Of a stretch of 42,760 nucleotides of DNA, positions 34,372 through 42,760 are shown piece by piece. The notes beneath the pieces were generated by a model. It saw only the letters and a program-made list of their open reading frames with translations, searched no databases and was not told where the DNA came from. Source of the DNA: Pseudomonadales bacterium (GTDB lineage Bacteria > Pseudomonadota > Gammaproteobacteria > Pseudomonadales > Azotimanducaceae); the NCBI GenBank assembly GCA_022822135.1, contig JAJECH010000010.1:1-42760 (forward strand), read 5' to 3'. The position numbers were made by a program, and so were the translations under genes. The first letter of the stretch is position 1, and the number at the start of each line of letters is the position of its first letter.

Positions 34372-35480
34372 TGTCGATTGTCGACATCGTCCGAGACTGG
34401 ACCAATCGCGTCTTCGGTCACACGGAAGGTCTTGTACTGCTTGCGTTGATCACCATTTCCATGGCGATCCTGCTCACGGTAGGCTTCTACCTCGCACCTG
34501 TCATTGCGGGATTGATTGTCACATTCGCGTTGCACGGCATCGTGAAAAAACTAGCGGAGTGGCGCATTCCGAGGCTTGTCGCGATCGTCGGTGTTGTGGT
34601 GCTGTTTATCGGTGCAATCATTGCACTGTTCATCGTCATCCTGCCGCTCGTGTGGGCACAACTCCAGAATTTGGTTGCACAACTACCTCAGCTCGTAATT
34701 GCGCTGCAAGTCATCCTAACCGAGTTCGCGCATGACTATCCCCAGTTAGTTCCAGATGCCTTCCTTGAATCACTGAGCGCTACTGCACAGACCCAACTGA
34801 CAAATCTCGGTGGTCAGATCGTGCAGCAAATTGTTCAACAGTTGCCGAATCTGGTCTGGATTCTCATTTTTGTACTACTCGTACCTATTTCATTGTTCTT
34901 CTTCTTGAAGGACCATCAGCAAATAGTCGATTATTTAAGACACCTGTTACCGAAAGATCGACCGCTGTTAGATGAAGTAGGTCGTGAGACCGTCGCGCAG
35001 ATGGGAAGCTACATTCGAGGTAAGTTGCTAGAGATATTGATTGTTGGTTGTGTCTGTTACGTCGTTTTTTCGCTCTTCGGTCTTCAATTTGCTGCACTCT
35101 TGAGCCTGCTCGTCGGTCTCTCCGTGATCATCCCCTTTGTGGGGGCTGCAGTTGTCACGGTACCCGTAGTCATGGTGGCGCTCGTGCAGTTTGGTTGGAG
35201 CTGGGATTTTCTCTTCGTCGTCGTGGCGTACGCGGTTATTCAGGTTCTAGACGGTAACGTGCTCGTGCCGATCTTGTTCACTAAAGCAAACGATCTTCAC
35301 CCGGTCGTCATCATCGTGGCCGTATTAGCGTTCGGTGGCTTGTGGGGAATATGGGGAGTCTTCTTCGCTATCCCTTTAGCAACGTTTATTCGAGCAGTCA
35401 TAAATGCGTGGCCAACTAAAATTTCAGCCGACGATGATGACCCTGAATCGTCACCTCAATCCGAAACAGCGAGCTCCTAG
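34371..35480 (+). CDS. perM: AI-2E family transporter PerM
   Basis: 369 residues with about eight hydrophobic segments, the central large loop (LQNLVAQLPQLVIALQVI), the conserved ILIFVLLVPISLFFFLKD, and PFVGAAVVTV. The C-terminus is acidic and cytosolic. The family is named for the autoinducer-2 exporter, but most members, including PerM, have no proven substrate. It sits between tusA and dapA in the same direction. Confidence 0.93.
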   Translation: MSIVDIVRDWTNRVFGHTEGLVLLALITISMAILLTVGFYLAPVIAGLIVTFALHGIVKKLAEWRIPRLVAIVGVVVLFIGAIIALFIVILPLVWAQLQNLVAQLPQLVIALQVILTEFAHDYPQLVPDAFLESLSATAQTQLTNLGGQIVQQIVQQLPNLVWILIFVLLVPISLFFFLKDHQQIVDYLRHLLPKDRPLLDEVGRETVAQMGSYIRGKLLEILIVGCVCYVVFSLFGLQFAALLSLLVGLSVIIPFVGAAVVTVPVVMVALVQFGWSWDFLFVVVAYAVIQVLDGNVLVPILFTKANDLHPVVIIVAVLAFGGLWGIWGVFFAIPLATFIRAVINAWPTKISADDDDPESSPQSETASS

Positions 35481-35483
35481 TCC

Positions 35484-36371
35484 ATGAGTCAGGTCGACCT
35501 CAAAGGTAGTTTGGTCGCATTAGTGACGCCGATGAAAGCCACCGGTGAGGTTGATGACGCTGCGTTGGACGCACTAATCGACTGGCACCTTGAATCAGGT
35601 ACGCATGGCGTTGTACCGGTAGGAACTACCGGTGAATCGGCGACGCTCAATGTGCGAGAGCACCTCCACGTGATCGAACATACCCTACGTCGCGTTGATG
35701 GTCGCGTTCCCGTTGTGGCGGGTACGGGCGCCAATGCGACGGCAGAAGCGATCGATCTAACGCGAGATGCAAAGGTCGTCGGCGCTGACGCCTGCCTTTT
35801 AGTTACGCCCTACTACAACAAGCCGACGCAGGAAGGTTTGTACCGTCACTATTGTGCGATCGCTGCAGAAGTTGACATCCCGATGGTGCTTTACAACGTG
35901 CCACCACGCACTGCCTGCGACATGTCGGCTGAAACGGTTGCTCGCTTAGCTCCCGTGCCCCAGATCATCGGCATCAAAGAGGCGTGTGGCGACGCCGACC
36001 GGGTGCGAGAAATTCGCAAGTTAGTGCCAGATGATTTCATCATCCTCTCTGGTGAGGATGCACAAACGCTGACAATGTTTGGATTCGGCGCAGTTGGCAC
36101 TATTTCAGTCACTGCGAACGTCTTACCTGAAATGATGTCGAAATTCTGCAAGAGCTATCTCGATGGCGATATCGCAACAGCAGAAAAATTAGATGAGCAA
36201 CTCCAACCGATTCACGACATCCTGTTTTGTGAAACTAGCCCGATTCCGACGAAATGGGCACTAAATCAGATGGGTCGCATACCCGAAGGTATTCGGTTGC
36301 CGCTGGTACCTCTTTCCGAACCACGTCACGCGGAGATGTGCAAGCGATTGCGCGCAGTCGGCGCACTATGA
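35484..36371 (+). CDS. dapA: 4-hydroxy-tetrahydrodipicolinate synthase
   Basis: A 295-residue TIM-barrel lyase that condenses pyruvate with aspartate semialdehyde, the first committed step of diaminopimelate/lysine synthesis. It has VGTTGES (T48, T49), Y137 (VLYNVPPRTACD, with R142) and the Schiff-base Lys K165 (IIGIKEACGD). The start ATG lies three bases after the perM stop. The stop overlaps the bamC start as ATGA. The dapA-bamC order is classic in gammaproteobacteria. Confidence 0.97.
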   Translation: MSQVDLKGSLVALVTPMKATGEVDDAALDALIDWHLESGTHGVVPVGTTGESATLNVREHLHVIEHTLRRVDGRVPVVAGTGANATAEAIDLTRDAKVVGADACLLVTPYYNKPTQEGLYRHYCAIAAEVDIPMVLYNVPPRTACDMSAETVARLAPVPQIIGIKEACGDADRVREIRKLVPDDFIILSGEDAQTLTMFGFGAVGTISVTANVLPEMMSKFCKSYLDGDIATAEKLDEQLQPIHDILFCETSPIPTKWALNQMGRIPEGIRLPLVPLSEPRHAEMCKRLRAVGAL

Positions 36372-37477
36372 AGCACATTGCGCTGGTGGTTGTCGGCACC
36401 GTCTGCGTTCTTACTACGCTAACGGGTTGCGGATTACTAAAGCAATCGGTCGGGCTCGTGGTGAATGAGCGCGACAACTACCTCGAAGCGGCTGAAGCGG
36501 AAACGATCAGTGTTCCTTCGGATTTAGAAGGCGAAAGGATCGCGGACATTTGGGAGATCCCGGACATTGAGGAGATTCCAGCGGCGAAGTACTACGCGAA
36601 CGCTGCACCAAGACCCATATCGATCGTTGGTGATGCCGATCCGAATCTGATTCGAATTCAAAAATTAGGCGAACGGAGCTGGATGGTGGTCCAGCGTAAA
36701 CCGGAAACGGTTTGGCCTTTAGTGCGTCAGTTCCTCACCTTCAATGGTGTAGGCGTAGAGACGGAAGACCCGAACGAAGGCATCATCGTGACCAAGCCAC
36801 TGGCCGTGACCGCAGCGGAGAGCACGAGCATGTTGCATTCGACGGTTCGAGCGGAGAATCCAGATGCTGCAGATGCTGATTTCTTGATATTTCGTGTTGA
36901 GCAAGGGATGCGTCGAGGGTCATCAGAAGTACATTTGAAGTATCTCGACGATGCAAACCAACTGAAGTACGTTGACTGGAGTTTACCTTCGTCTCAAAGC
37001 GAGGCAACGAATTCGATTCTTCGTCAAATCGCTCAGTTTGAGGTCGACGACGTAAGCGATGAAGCAGTTTCGCGGGTTGGCCAGGAAGTCGCGGGTGTTC
37101 CCAAAATTGAGCTGATTCGAAATGACGTTGGATTTCCGTCCTTGCGCTATAACGTGGACTTTGAGCGGACGTGGGCGACGGTACTTTCCGCGATTGAGCG
37201 AAGTCCTTATGACGTAGCGACCCGGGAACGGACATCGCGCTTAATCGAACTTGTGATTGATGAAGAGAAACTCGACCGGAATCAACGCGAAGCGTTAGGG
37301 CAGCTCTTGCTTGACATCAGAAAGCAAGAAGAGACCGAGGAACCGATCGCCATCCAGTTACGCGTCAATCCGTTTCAGCAAGTGAACGATATCGAGCTGA
37401 AACGATCCGATGGGAACGAATTGACACTCGAATTAGCTGAACATTTCCTCGTGATGATTCAGCAGTTTTCCTCCTAG
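36368..37477 (+). CDS. bamC: Outer membrane assembly lipoprotein BamC (NlpB)
   Basis: 369 residues from ATG 36368, overlapping the dapA stop; the frame open further upstream runs inside dapA and is not the start. A signal peptide with lipobox LTGC places the lipidated Cys at about residue 21. An N-terminal extended segment and two helix-grip domains follow (ERSWMVVQRKPETVWPLVRQFL, then SLRYNVDFERTWATVLSAIE). BamC is an accessory lipoprotein of the BAM complex that inserts outer-membrane beta-barrels. The gene position after dapA confirms the call. Confidence 0.93.
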   Translation: MKHIALVVVGTVCVLTTLTGCGLLKQSVGLVVNERDNYLEAAEAETISVPSDLEGERIADIWEIPDIEEIPAAKYYANAAPRPISIVGDADPNLIRIQKLGERSWMVVQRKPETVWPLVRQFLTFNGVGVETEDPNEGIIVTKPLAVTAAESTSMLHSTVRAENPDAADADFLIFRVEQGMRRGSSEVHLKYLDDANQLKYVDWSLPSSQSEATNSILRQIAQFEVDDVSDEAVSRVGQEVAGVPKIELIRNDVGFPSLRYNVDFERTWATVLSAIERSPYDVATRERTSRLIELVIDEEKLDRNQREALGQLLLDIRKQEETEEPIAIQLRVNPFQQVNDIELKRSDGNELTLELAEHFLVMIQQFSS

Positions 37478-37485
37478 CGAGGAGG
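37470..37485 (+). promoter_or_regulatory. Hairpin holding the ribosome site of the next gene
   Basis: CCTCCT (37470-37475) pairs with AGGAGG (37480-37485) across AGCG. The stem and loop contain the bamC stop TAG and the Shine-Dalgarno sequence (GAGGAGG, 37479-37485), eight bases ahead of the TTG start at 37494. Ribosomes ending bamC would open it, so translation is probably coupled. Confidence 0.5.
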
Positions 37486-37493
37486 CGCTGAGA

Positions 37494-38288
37494 TTGTCGA
37501 GAATGGAGTTCACATCTCTCGGGAGTGGGAGCGGCGGTAACGGTACAGTGATCCGTGCAGGAAACACGACGTTATTGATCGATTGTGGATTTTCCAGGAA
37601 GGAATTAACGGTCCGAATGAGTCGCCGAGGGCTGGACATCGAGCAACTCGACGCGATTCTGGTGACGCATGAACACGGAGATCATCTGAAGGGTGTACCG
37701 GTTGTTGCAAGAACGCACCAGATCCCAGTTTATGCATCGCGAGGAACGATTGACGCGATGAAACATCGGGTGTCAAAATTTGAGTCAGTCGAAGAGCTAG
37801 TACATGAAATCGAACCCGGTAGGACATTTCGGGTGAAGGACATAAATGTACACCCGATAGAAGTTCCGCACGACGTTAGGGAACCACTTCAGTTCGTCTG
37901 TCGCTACGACGGGATTGGTGTTGGCGTACTAACGGACTGCGGCAGCTATACTGAACAGATGGTGGCCCACTACTCAAGATTGAACGGTCTCCTTCTTGAG
38001 ACGAATCATGATTCACAGATGCTTGCAACCGGTCCCTATCCTGAACCTTTGAAGAGACGCGTAGGCGGCGATTTGGGCCATTTGAACAATCGCCAATCTC
38101 GCGAATTCGCACAACGAATTCACCATATCAATTTGCAACAATTGGTTCTAGGACACATCAGTCAACACAATAACGAACGATCGCTCATTGAGCAGGAATT
38201 CGATGATTTTCCAAGCGGCACATCCGTAACGTACGCGACCCAATCCGGAGGTACGGAGTGGCTGAGCGTGACAGCTGGTAGCGTGTAA
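37494..38288 (+). CDS. Metallo-beta-lactamase-fold hydrolase, WalJ/YycJ-like
   Basis: 264 residues. The N-terminus FTSLGSGSGGNGTVIRAG, the zinc motif THEHGDHLKG, then VPHDVREPLQF and TDCGSYTEQMV are typical of the YycJ/WalJ group of MBL-fold proteins, likely nucleases. The start TTG 37494 is supported by GAGGAGG eight bases upstream; the ATG at 37503 is 17 bases away. An MBL gene after bamC is common in this neighbourhood. The substrate is unproven. Confidence 0.9.
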   Translation: MSRMEFTSLGSGSGGNGTVIRAGNTTLLIDCGFSRKELTVRMSRRGLDIEQLDAILVTHEHGDHLKGVPVVARTHQIPVYASRGTIDAMKHRVSKFESVEELVHEIEPGRTFRVKDINVHPIEVPHDVREPLQFVCRYDGIGVGVLTDCGSYTEQMVAHYSRLNGLLLETNHDSQMLATGPYPEPLKRRVGGDLGHLNNRQSREFAQRIHHINLQQLVLGHISQHNNERSLIEQEFDDFPSGTSVTYATQSGGTEWLSVTAGSV

Positions 38289-38289
38289 C

Positions 38290-39123
38290 TTGAAACCCAA
38301 GATGTGTATTCGAACGATGCCCTTTAGACGAGTTTGTCTTCTCGTCATCGCATGTGTTTTCGGTGTTTCCGTCGCCGCACAAGAATGCGACGAGCTAGAG
38401 GGCGATGACTTGACCGTTTGCCTGACATTGATGGTCTGCATGGCACTCGATGAAGACAAAGCGAGAAATCAGTGTTTGGAGGTCGCGCGGCAGGTACTCC
38501 AACAACGCGAAGCGCAAAAAGAAACTTGCGAAGAGGACGAGACCGAAGCTGGAATAGAAACGGAAGCGATCCCTGAGCAAGTCATCGTCGAGGAGACGCC
38601 AAACCTTGTTGAGGATGTGAGTCAGGATCCGGCATCCGCTGCTCGAGAACCGACGACAGAGAAGGCTGCGCAGGAGACGTTGTTGACTGTCGAGCCGGAT
38701 CAAGAGCAAGCCAAGCGAGGCAATCGGGTCGGGCGGTTATTCTCGTGGATGCGACGCGGGGGCGATAGGAATGACGAGGAAGAAGACGAAGTTGATGTCG
38801 GAGTAACGAAGAACGGTGTACCTAAGCAGTTCGCCGCGACTGTTGTGTCCGTGTCGAAAGCAGGCTACAACGACGCGTTGGTGGTGCTGAGCAATCGTTA
38901 CGTCTTCATCGTCAGTCGAGCCCGACAGAGTCGTATAGAACCTGGAGATGTCATTGTGGCGCGTAAGAAGGAAGGTTTAAGCGGCAGACTCAGTTTCCTG
39001 TTTTATGGTCGCGGCGCGAGCGTGGATGCGCATCGTGTCGAATGTGGTCATGTCGAGCCGTCACGGCAAACGCAACGACGTTGTGCGTTTGCAGCACGAC
39101 AGTTGGGCAACGAACCTCTATAG
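38290..39123 (+). CDS. Exported hypothetical protein with acidic middle region
   Basis: 277 residues from TTG 38290 (ATG 38302 or 38320 are alternatives; 38320 gives MPFRRVCLLVIACVFGVSVAA, a classic signal peptide). The mature N-terminus is Cys-rich (CDELEGDDLTVC, CMALDEDKARNQC), resembling small disulfide helical domains. A Glu-rich disordered stretch follows. The C-terminus (QFAATVVSVSKAGYNDALVV..., SRIEPGDVIVARK) looks like a beta-barrel RNA/ligand-type fold, family not recognised. It begins one base after the MBL gene and probably shares its transcript. Confidence 0.7.
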   Translation: MKPKMCIRTMPFRRVCLLVIACVFGVSVAAQECDELEGDDLTVCLTLMVCMALDEDKARNQCLEVARQVLQQREAQKETCEEDETEAGIETEAIPEQVIVEETPNLVEDVSQDPASAAREPTTEKAAQETLLTVEPDQEQAKRGNRVGRLFSWMRRGGDRNDEEEDEVDVGVTKNGVPKQFAATVVSVSKAGYNDALVVLSNRYVFIVSRARQSRIEPGDVIVARKKEGLSGRLSFLFYGRGASVDAHRVECGHVEPSRQTQRRCAFAARQLGNEPL

Positions 39124-39143
39124 CATTCTAGAATTCTTGGCAT

Positions 39144-39234
39144 GGAGAGGTGCCAGAGTTGGTCGAATGGGCTTGACTCGAAATCAAGAGTGTCCTTTTG
39201 GGCACCCAGGGTTCGAATCCCTGCCTCTCCGCCA
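39144..39234 (+). tRNA. tRNA-Ser (anticodon CGA)
   Basis: A 91-base cloverleaf with a long variable arm, as expected for serine. The acceptor is GGAGAGG/CCTCTCC with discriminator G and encoded CCA. The anticodon arm CTTGA-CTCGAAA-TCAAG carries CGA. The variable arm is GTGTCCTTTTGGGCAC and the T arm is AGGGTTCGAATCCCT. Confidence 0.97.
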
Positions 39235-39345
39235 ATAACACCATAGTCCGTACCGGAGACATGGTTTACATTTTTTACCTACGATCGACTCAAAGTATCG
39301 AAGACGACGCGTATTGAGTCGTTCTAATATCGATGTAGTTTACAG

Positions 39346-40863
39346 TTAGCGAAGGAACAGCTCCACCGCAGGATTACCGGTCTCTTCCCAATACCGATAA
39401 CCATTGCGTTCGAGATAGGTAGTGAGATTCTTGCGGTCTGCTGGTTGCGCTTCAAATCCGACGAGTACGCGTCCCCATGCGGCGCCGTGATTGCGATAGT
39501 GAAACATCGTGATGTTCCATCGACTCCCCAGCCCATTCAGGAAGCGCAAAAGAGCGCCAGACCGTTCTGGGAACTCAAAACGGTAGAGTAACTCCGGTTT
39601 TCTACCGAAAGCTCGACCGCCGACCATGTGGCGTACATGCAACTTTGCGGCTTCGTTATCGGTCATATCGGTGATCTGATAACCGGCGCCCGACAGGCTG
39701 TCGAGCACATCTCGGCGGGATTCACCCGCCCCAATCTGCAAACCCACATAAACGTGCGCCTCGTCGTCAGACGCATACCGATAGTTGAACTCTGTTACCG
39801 AACGTTTGCCACAGGCTCGGCAGAATCGTCGGAAGCTGCCTTTCTTCTCGTCGATGGCGACGCCAAAGATTGCTTCTCGATGCTCTCCGAGTTCGGCACG
39901 TTCGGAGATGTGTCGGAGTCGGTCGAAGTCGACGTTAGCGCCGCTTACGACGGCGACGTAATGCTTGTTTGTGGCGCGCGGGTGCTGTTCGACATACTTC
40001 TTCAATCCTGCGACGGCGAGCGCCCCGGAAGGCTCCGCGATGGAGCGCGTGTCGTCGAATACGTCCTTTATCGCAGCGCAGATCTCGTCGGTCGAAGCGG
40101 TAATGACCTCATCAACGCAGTTTTTTGCGAGTCGAAATGGCATCTTTCCGACCTGAGCTACCGAGACGCCATCCGCGAAAACATCCAACGCGTCGATCGG
40201 TAAACGTACCCGTCGTCCCGCTTTAAGAGCGGCAGCGAGGCATGCCGACCCTTCTGCTTCGACCCCGATGATCTTGGTCTTCGGTCGTAAGTTCTTAATG
40301 TACGCAGCGATTCCCGCGATCAATCCTCCGCCGCCTACAGGGACGAATACGGCGTCCAATTCAGGCTGCTGATTCATGATTTCCATGCCTACGGTGCCTT
40401 GTCCAGCGATGACATCCAAGTCGTCGTACGGGTGGACGAGGATGTAACCTCGCTCGTTGGCTAGCGTTAAAGCATGGTCCGCCGCTTGCTGGTACGTGTC
40501 GCCTTTGAACACGATATGCCCGCCGAGTTTGCGGACGGCGTCGACTTTTATGCCCGACGAATTACGACCCATCACGAGGTGGGCTCTGATACCTAATTTT
40601 TGAGCAGCCAGCGCGACTCCCTGCGCGTGGTTTCCCGCAGAGGCGGCGACGACGTCCGCAGCACGATCACTAGCAGACAATAGCGCCATCTTGTTGTACG
40701 CGCCACGCACCTTAAACGAGAATACGGGTTGCAGATCTTCTCGTTTGAGCATCACTCGGTGATTTAGCCGTGCCGATAAATTCGGCGCATCTTGCAACGG
40801 CGTTTCGATAGCGATGTCGTACACTCTAGAAGTGAGGATTTTTTTAACGACCTGTTCGAGCAT
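39346..40863 (-). CDS. ilvA: Biosynthetic threonine dehydratase (threonine ammonia-lyase)
   Basis: A 505-residue PLP enzyme that turns threonine into 2-oxobutanoate, the first step to isoleucine. The PLP lysine is K51 (SFKVRGAYNKM). The glycine-rich phosphate loop is VPVGGGGLIAGIA. Two C-terminal ACT-like regulatory domains (about 330-505) bind isoleucine and valine. The length matches biosynthetic IlvA, not the short catabolic form. arsC lies 183 bases upstream in the same direction. Confidence 0.97.
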   Translation of the reverse strand: MLEQVVKKILTSRVYDIAIETPLQDAPNLSARLNHRVMLKREDLQPVFSFKVRGAYNKMALLSASDRAADVVAASAGNHAQGVALAAQKLGIRAHLVMGRNSSGIKVDAVRKLGGHIVFKGDTYQQAADHALTLANERGYILVHPYDDLDVIAGQGTVGMEIMNQQPELDAVFVPVGGGGLIAGIAAYIKNLRPKTKIIGVEAEGSACLAAALKAGRRVRLPIDALDVFADGVSVAQVGKMPFRLAKNCVDEVITASTDEICAAIKDVFDDTRSIAEPSGALAVAGLKKYVEQHPRATNKHYVAVVSGANVDFDRLRHISERAELGEHREAIFGVAIDEKKGSFRRFCRACGKRSVTEFNYRYASDDEAHVYVGLQIGAGESRRDVLDSLSGAGYQITDMTDNEAAKLHVRHMVGGRAFGRKPELLYRFEFPERSGALLRFLNGLGSRWNITMFHYRNHGAAWGRVLVGFEAQPADRKNLTTYLERNGYRYWEETGNPAVELFLR

Positions 40864-41046
40864 TGGAAAATTCGTTCAATGGAGGGAATGGTTCTGTCTG
40901 GATGGCGACGAACGTGAGTACGAACGCGATGGTTCGGCGTGATCTAGATCTTGCCTTGGTGAAGGAACGAATTGTCGTGAACGCGACATCACTCTACCAA
41001 GGAAAATCGATTTACTCGACGAATCCGATATGTGACTTGGAAGCGA

Positions 41047-41511
41047 TTAGATTTGACGTTCGTCGTTAGAGAGACCATGAAGATCGGGACCCAACTCACT
41101 CAGTAACACACTGCAGAATTCACCGATTTCGTCGCGTATACGACGGAATACGTTCGCGAACTCTTCAGCTGGCATGTCCGGATAGTCAGGATCTTCGAAT
41201 GCTCGGTGGATCGTCCGCCGTGCGTGCGGGAAGACGGGGCATGCCTCTTTGGCCGTGTCGCATACCGTGAGCACGAGGTCGTACTCATTCTTGACGTATT
41301 TATCTACAGGGTCGGAAGTGTGACCTGAGATGTCGATTCCGACTTCTGACATGACGGTCATGGCAAGGGGGTGTACTCCTTTCGGTTCGATTCCCGCACT
41401 ATCGATCTGCACGCGCGTACCACCTAGGTAATTGAACCACCCGTGTGCCATCTGTGAGCGAGCACGATTTCCCGTACAGATGACGAGTAAGCGGAAAGGT
41501 TGTTGTTCCAA
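41047..41511 (-). CDS. arsC: Arsenate reductase, thioredoxin-coupled LMW-phosphatase type
   Basis: 154 residues. The phosphatase loop is VICTGNRARSQMA (C12, R18). Two resolving cysteines, C84 and C91, sit in VCDTAKEACPVFP, and the Asp in EDPDYPDM is also conserved. The three-Cys pattern is that of thioredoxin-linked ArsC rather than plain LMW tyrosine phosphatases. It reduces arsenate to arsenite in the cytosol. No arsenite pump or ArsR gene is next to it in the window. Confidence 0.9.
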   Translation of the reverse strand: MEQQPFRLLVICTGNRARSQMAHGWFNYLGGTRVQIDSAGIEPKGVHPLAMTVMSEVGIDISGHTSDPVDKYVKNEYDLVLTVCDTAKEACPVFPHARRTIHRAFEDPDYPDMPAEEFANVFRRIRDEIGEFCSVLLSELGPDLHGLSNDERQI

Positions 41512-41942
41512 TTGGACGAGAATAGCTTACGAGTGATTAGAATCGAGGAGTGTGCATCAGAACACCACTAGGGTCGAATTATTCAGGGGAGCCTTGCTCT
41601 TAACTGTTAATCGATGTCGTCGCACTTAGGCAGATTCACGGTGCATTTGTTCTGTTTGCCCTAACGATCTTCCATTCTCTAACGATGCTTGGAACATCAG
41701 GATACGAAGTGGATTCCGTTCCGCTCATTGGGGTACGACGAGAGGAAGATTTAGGTCTGATGCCTCACGGTAAACCAATATTTAGTTTCGGCTCTTATAT
41801 ATTTGGTTGTTGCTTTCAATTCGCAGTCGATTCAAAGCTGACGTAAGTCATTGAATGTGCATACCTTTAGCAAAACGCTACCCAGTTGATTCTGCGACGA
41901 TTCGTCATGCGCGAAGGCATCTGTTAGCTTATAATTTCAACT
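41512..41942. other. Intergenic region before the right-hand tnpB
   Basis: 431 bases without a gene. It should contain the left end of the tnpB element and the arsC promoter. A TATAAT at 41930-41935, seven bases from the tnpB start, may be coincidental. No tnpA is present here. CTAACGAT occurs twice (about 41661 and 41678). Confidence 0.45.
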
Positions 41943-42760
41943 GTGCAGACGTACACCTATAAAGCCAAGCTCAACGCCCACACCCATCGGAACCTTGCCG
42001 AGTTTCTGACGCAACAACGCCTTCTCTTCAACGGCGCGCTGCAGGAACGGATCGACTGTTATCAGAAAAAGGGTGAGAGCATCGGTCTGTACGACCAGCG
42101 TGGATCCCTGACGATCCTTCGCCGTGAGGACGAGTGGTTTCGCAAGTTCGACCGGTGGTGTCAGGATTCGGCGTTGGTCCGGGTCGAACGCGCGTTCAAG
42201 CGCTTCTTCCGGCAAGGTCGCGGGTTTCCGCGGTTCAAGTCGTATAAGCGCGGGGTGCAGTCGTGTGAGACCATGCACAAGAAACCCACCTTAAATGGCA
42301 AGTACGGGTACGTGAAGCTCAATGTTATCGGTCGGTTCCGGTGGCGCCAGGACCATCGGTGCGATGATCGAACCAAGGTCAAAGTCCTCCGTGTCGTGCA
42401 ACGACCGACCGGCGTCTTTATCCAGTTGGTCTGCGACGACAAGCCCCAACGTCTAGGCTTGAATCAAGCCATCGGGATCGATGTCGGGGTACACCTCCGC
42501 GCGGCCTTGTCCGATGGGACGGTGTTCCCGCGTCATACGCCTGACCGCGCTGAGATTAGACGTAAGCAACGTGCCTTGAGCCGTTGCGAGACGGGTTCGA
42601 ACGGTCGCAAGAAACGACGGGCGTCGTTAGCAAAGGCGTGTTATCGGGCACGCGTCCGTCGTCACAACGACCTGCACCGCCTCACGAATGAGATCGTGAA
42701 GCATCATGGCAAATGGATCGCAGTAGAAGATCTCGATATTCAGGCCATGACAGCGTCCGC
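41943..42760 (+). CDS. tnpB: TnpB (IS200/IS605 OrfB) RNA-guided nuclease, N-terminal part
   Basis: The gene is cut by the window end; 272 residues are visible. It starts at GTG 41943 (VQTYTYKAKLNAHTHRN), the usual TnpB/OrfB helix-turn-helix start. It continues through the OrfB_IS605 domain to the RuvC-I motif IGIDVGVHL (catalytic D180), then ends within RuvC-II (WIAVEDLDIQ). The zinc finger and RuvC-III lie beyond the window. It is not the other half of the left-hand copy: where the two overlap, around VEDL, the sequences differ, so there are at least two related elements. No tnpA is seen upstream, as in IS1341-type tnpB-only elements. Confidence 0.93.
   Translation, partial: MQTYTYKAKLNAHTHRNLAEFLTQQRLLFNGALQERIDCYQKKGESIGLYDQRGSLTILRREDEWFRKFDRWCQDSALVRVERAFKRFFRQGRGFPRFKSYKRGVQSCETMHKKPTLNGKYGYVKLNVIGRFRWRQDHRCDDRTKVKVLRVVQRPTGVFIQLVCDDKPQRLGLNQAIGIDVGVHLRAALSDGTVFPRHTPDRAEIRRKQRALSRCETGSNGRKKRRASLAKACYRARVRRHNDLHRLTNEIVKHHGKWIAVEDLDIQAMTAS

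Noticed and set aside
39628-40203. 191-codon forward open frame
   Set aside because: It lies wholly opposite ilvA, a certain gene; its composition follows the reverse complement of ilvA codons.
40863-41069. 68-codon forward frame between ilvA and arsC
   Set aside because: It overlaps the ilvA start region and arsC end, has no ribosome site and no recognisable fold.
1-42760. The two tnpB parts as one gene of a circular molecule
   Set aside because: The left part begins VEDLQVTNM and the right part ends VEDLDIQAMTAS; the overlapping residues and DNA differ, so they are two copies.
1-42760. CRISPR array or prophage
   Set aside because: No regularly spaced direct repeats, no cas genes, and no capsid, tail, integrase or lysis genes were seen.

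Overview
The window looks like a chromosomal segment of a gammaproteobacterium, roughly half G+C by eye. The evidence is gene order and family content: fmdB-aspS-yebC-ruvCAB-tolQRAB-pal-cpoB on one strand, and bepA divergent from tusA-perM-dapA-bamC (BamC is typical of gamma- and betaproteobacteria). No species can be named. Non-ATG starts (GTG, TTG and one probable ATT) and overlapping stop/start codons are common.

Layout. Positions 1-1218 hold the 3' end of an IS200/IS605-type tnpB element and a broken metzincin protease gene behind it. Positions 1373-5709 carry a TIM-barrel sugar isomerase/epimerase, heme O synthase (cyoE), prolyl-tRNA synthetase (reverse strand) and an HU protein with a histone-H1-like basic tail (reverse strand). 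Positions 6033-15616 form one long forward cluster for translation (aspS), regulation (yebC), Holliday-junction processing (ruvCAB) and the Tol-Pal envelope system, ended by a hairpin terminator and a tRNA-Lys on the other strand. Positions 15854-17481 hold an SDR and a metallo-beta-lactamase-fold hydrolase.

Positions 17.5-28.0 kb are an accessory, gene-poor island. It contains remnants of three insertion sequence families (IS21, an internally deleted IS3, a frameshifted IS30), an exported ankyrin-repeat protein, an alpha/beta hydrolase, a membrane-anchored hypothetical protein, and two inverted paralogous genes for exported MORN/YwqK-like repeat proteins sharing a cysteine-rich C-terminal domain that I cannot name. 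This is the least explained part of the window.

Positions 28.1-41.5 kb return to core metabolism and envelope genes: a metallophosphoesterase, two SDRs, an ATP-grasp ligase, nadA (apparently starting at ATT), bepA, tusA-perM-dapA-bamC with a WalJ-like hydrolase and an exported hypothetical protein, tRNA-Ser(CGA), ilvA and arsC. The last 0.8 kb is the 5' part of a second tnpB cut by the window edge, so both edges lie in TnpB elements.

Functionally, Tol-Pal-CpoB, BamC and BepA all serve the outer membrane. The aspS sequence carries a signature of non-discriminating AspRS, which would imply a GatCAB amidotransferase elsewhere in the genome. No CRISPR array, phage module or complete defence system was seen.
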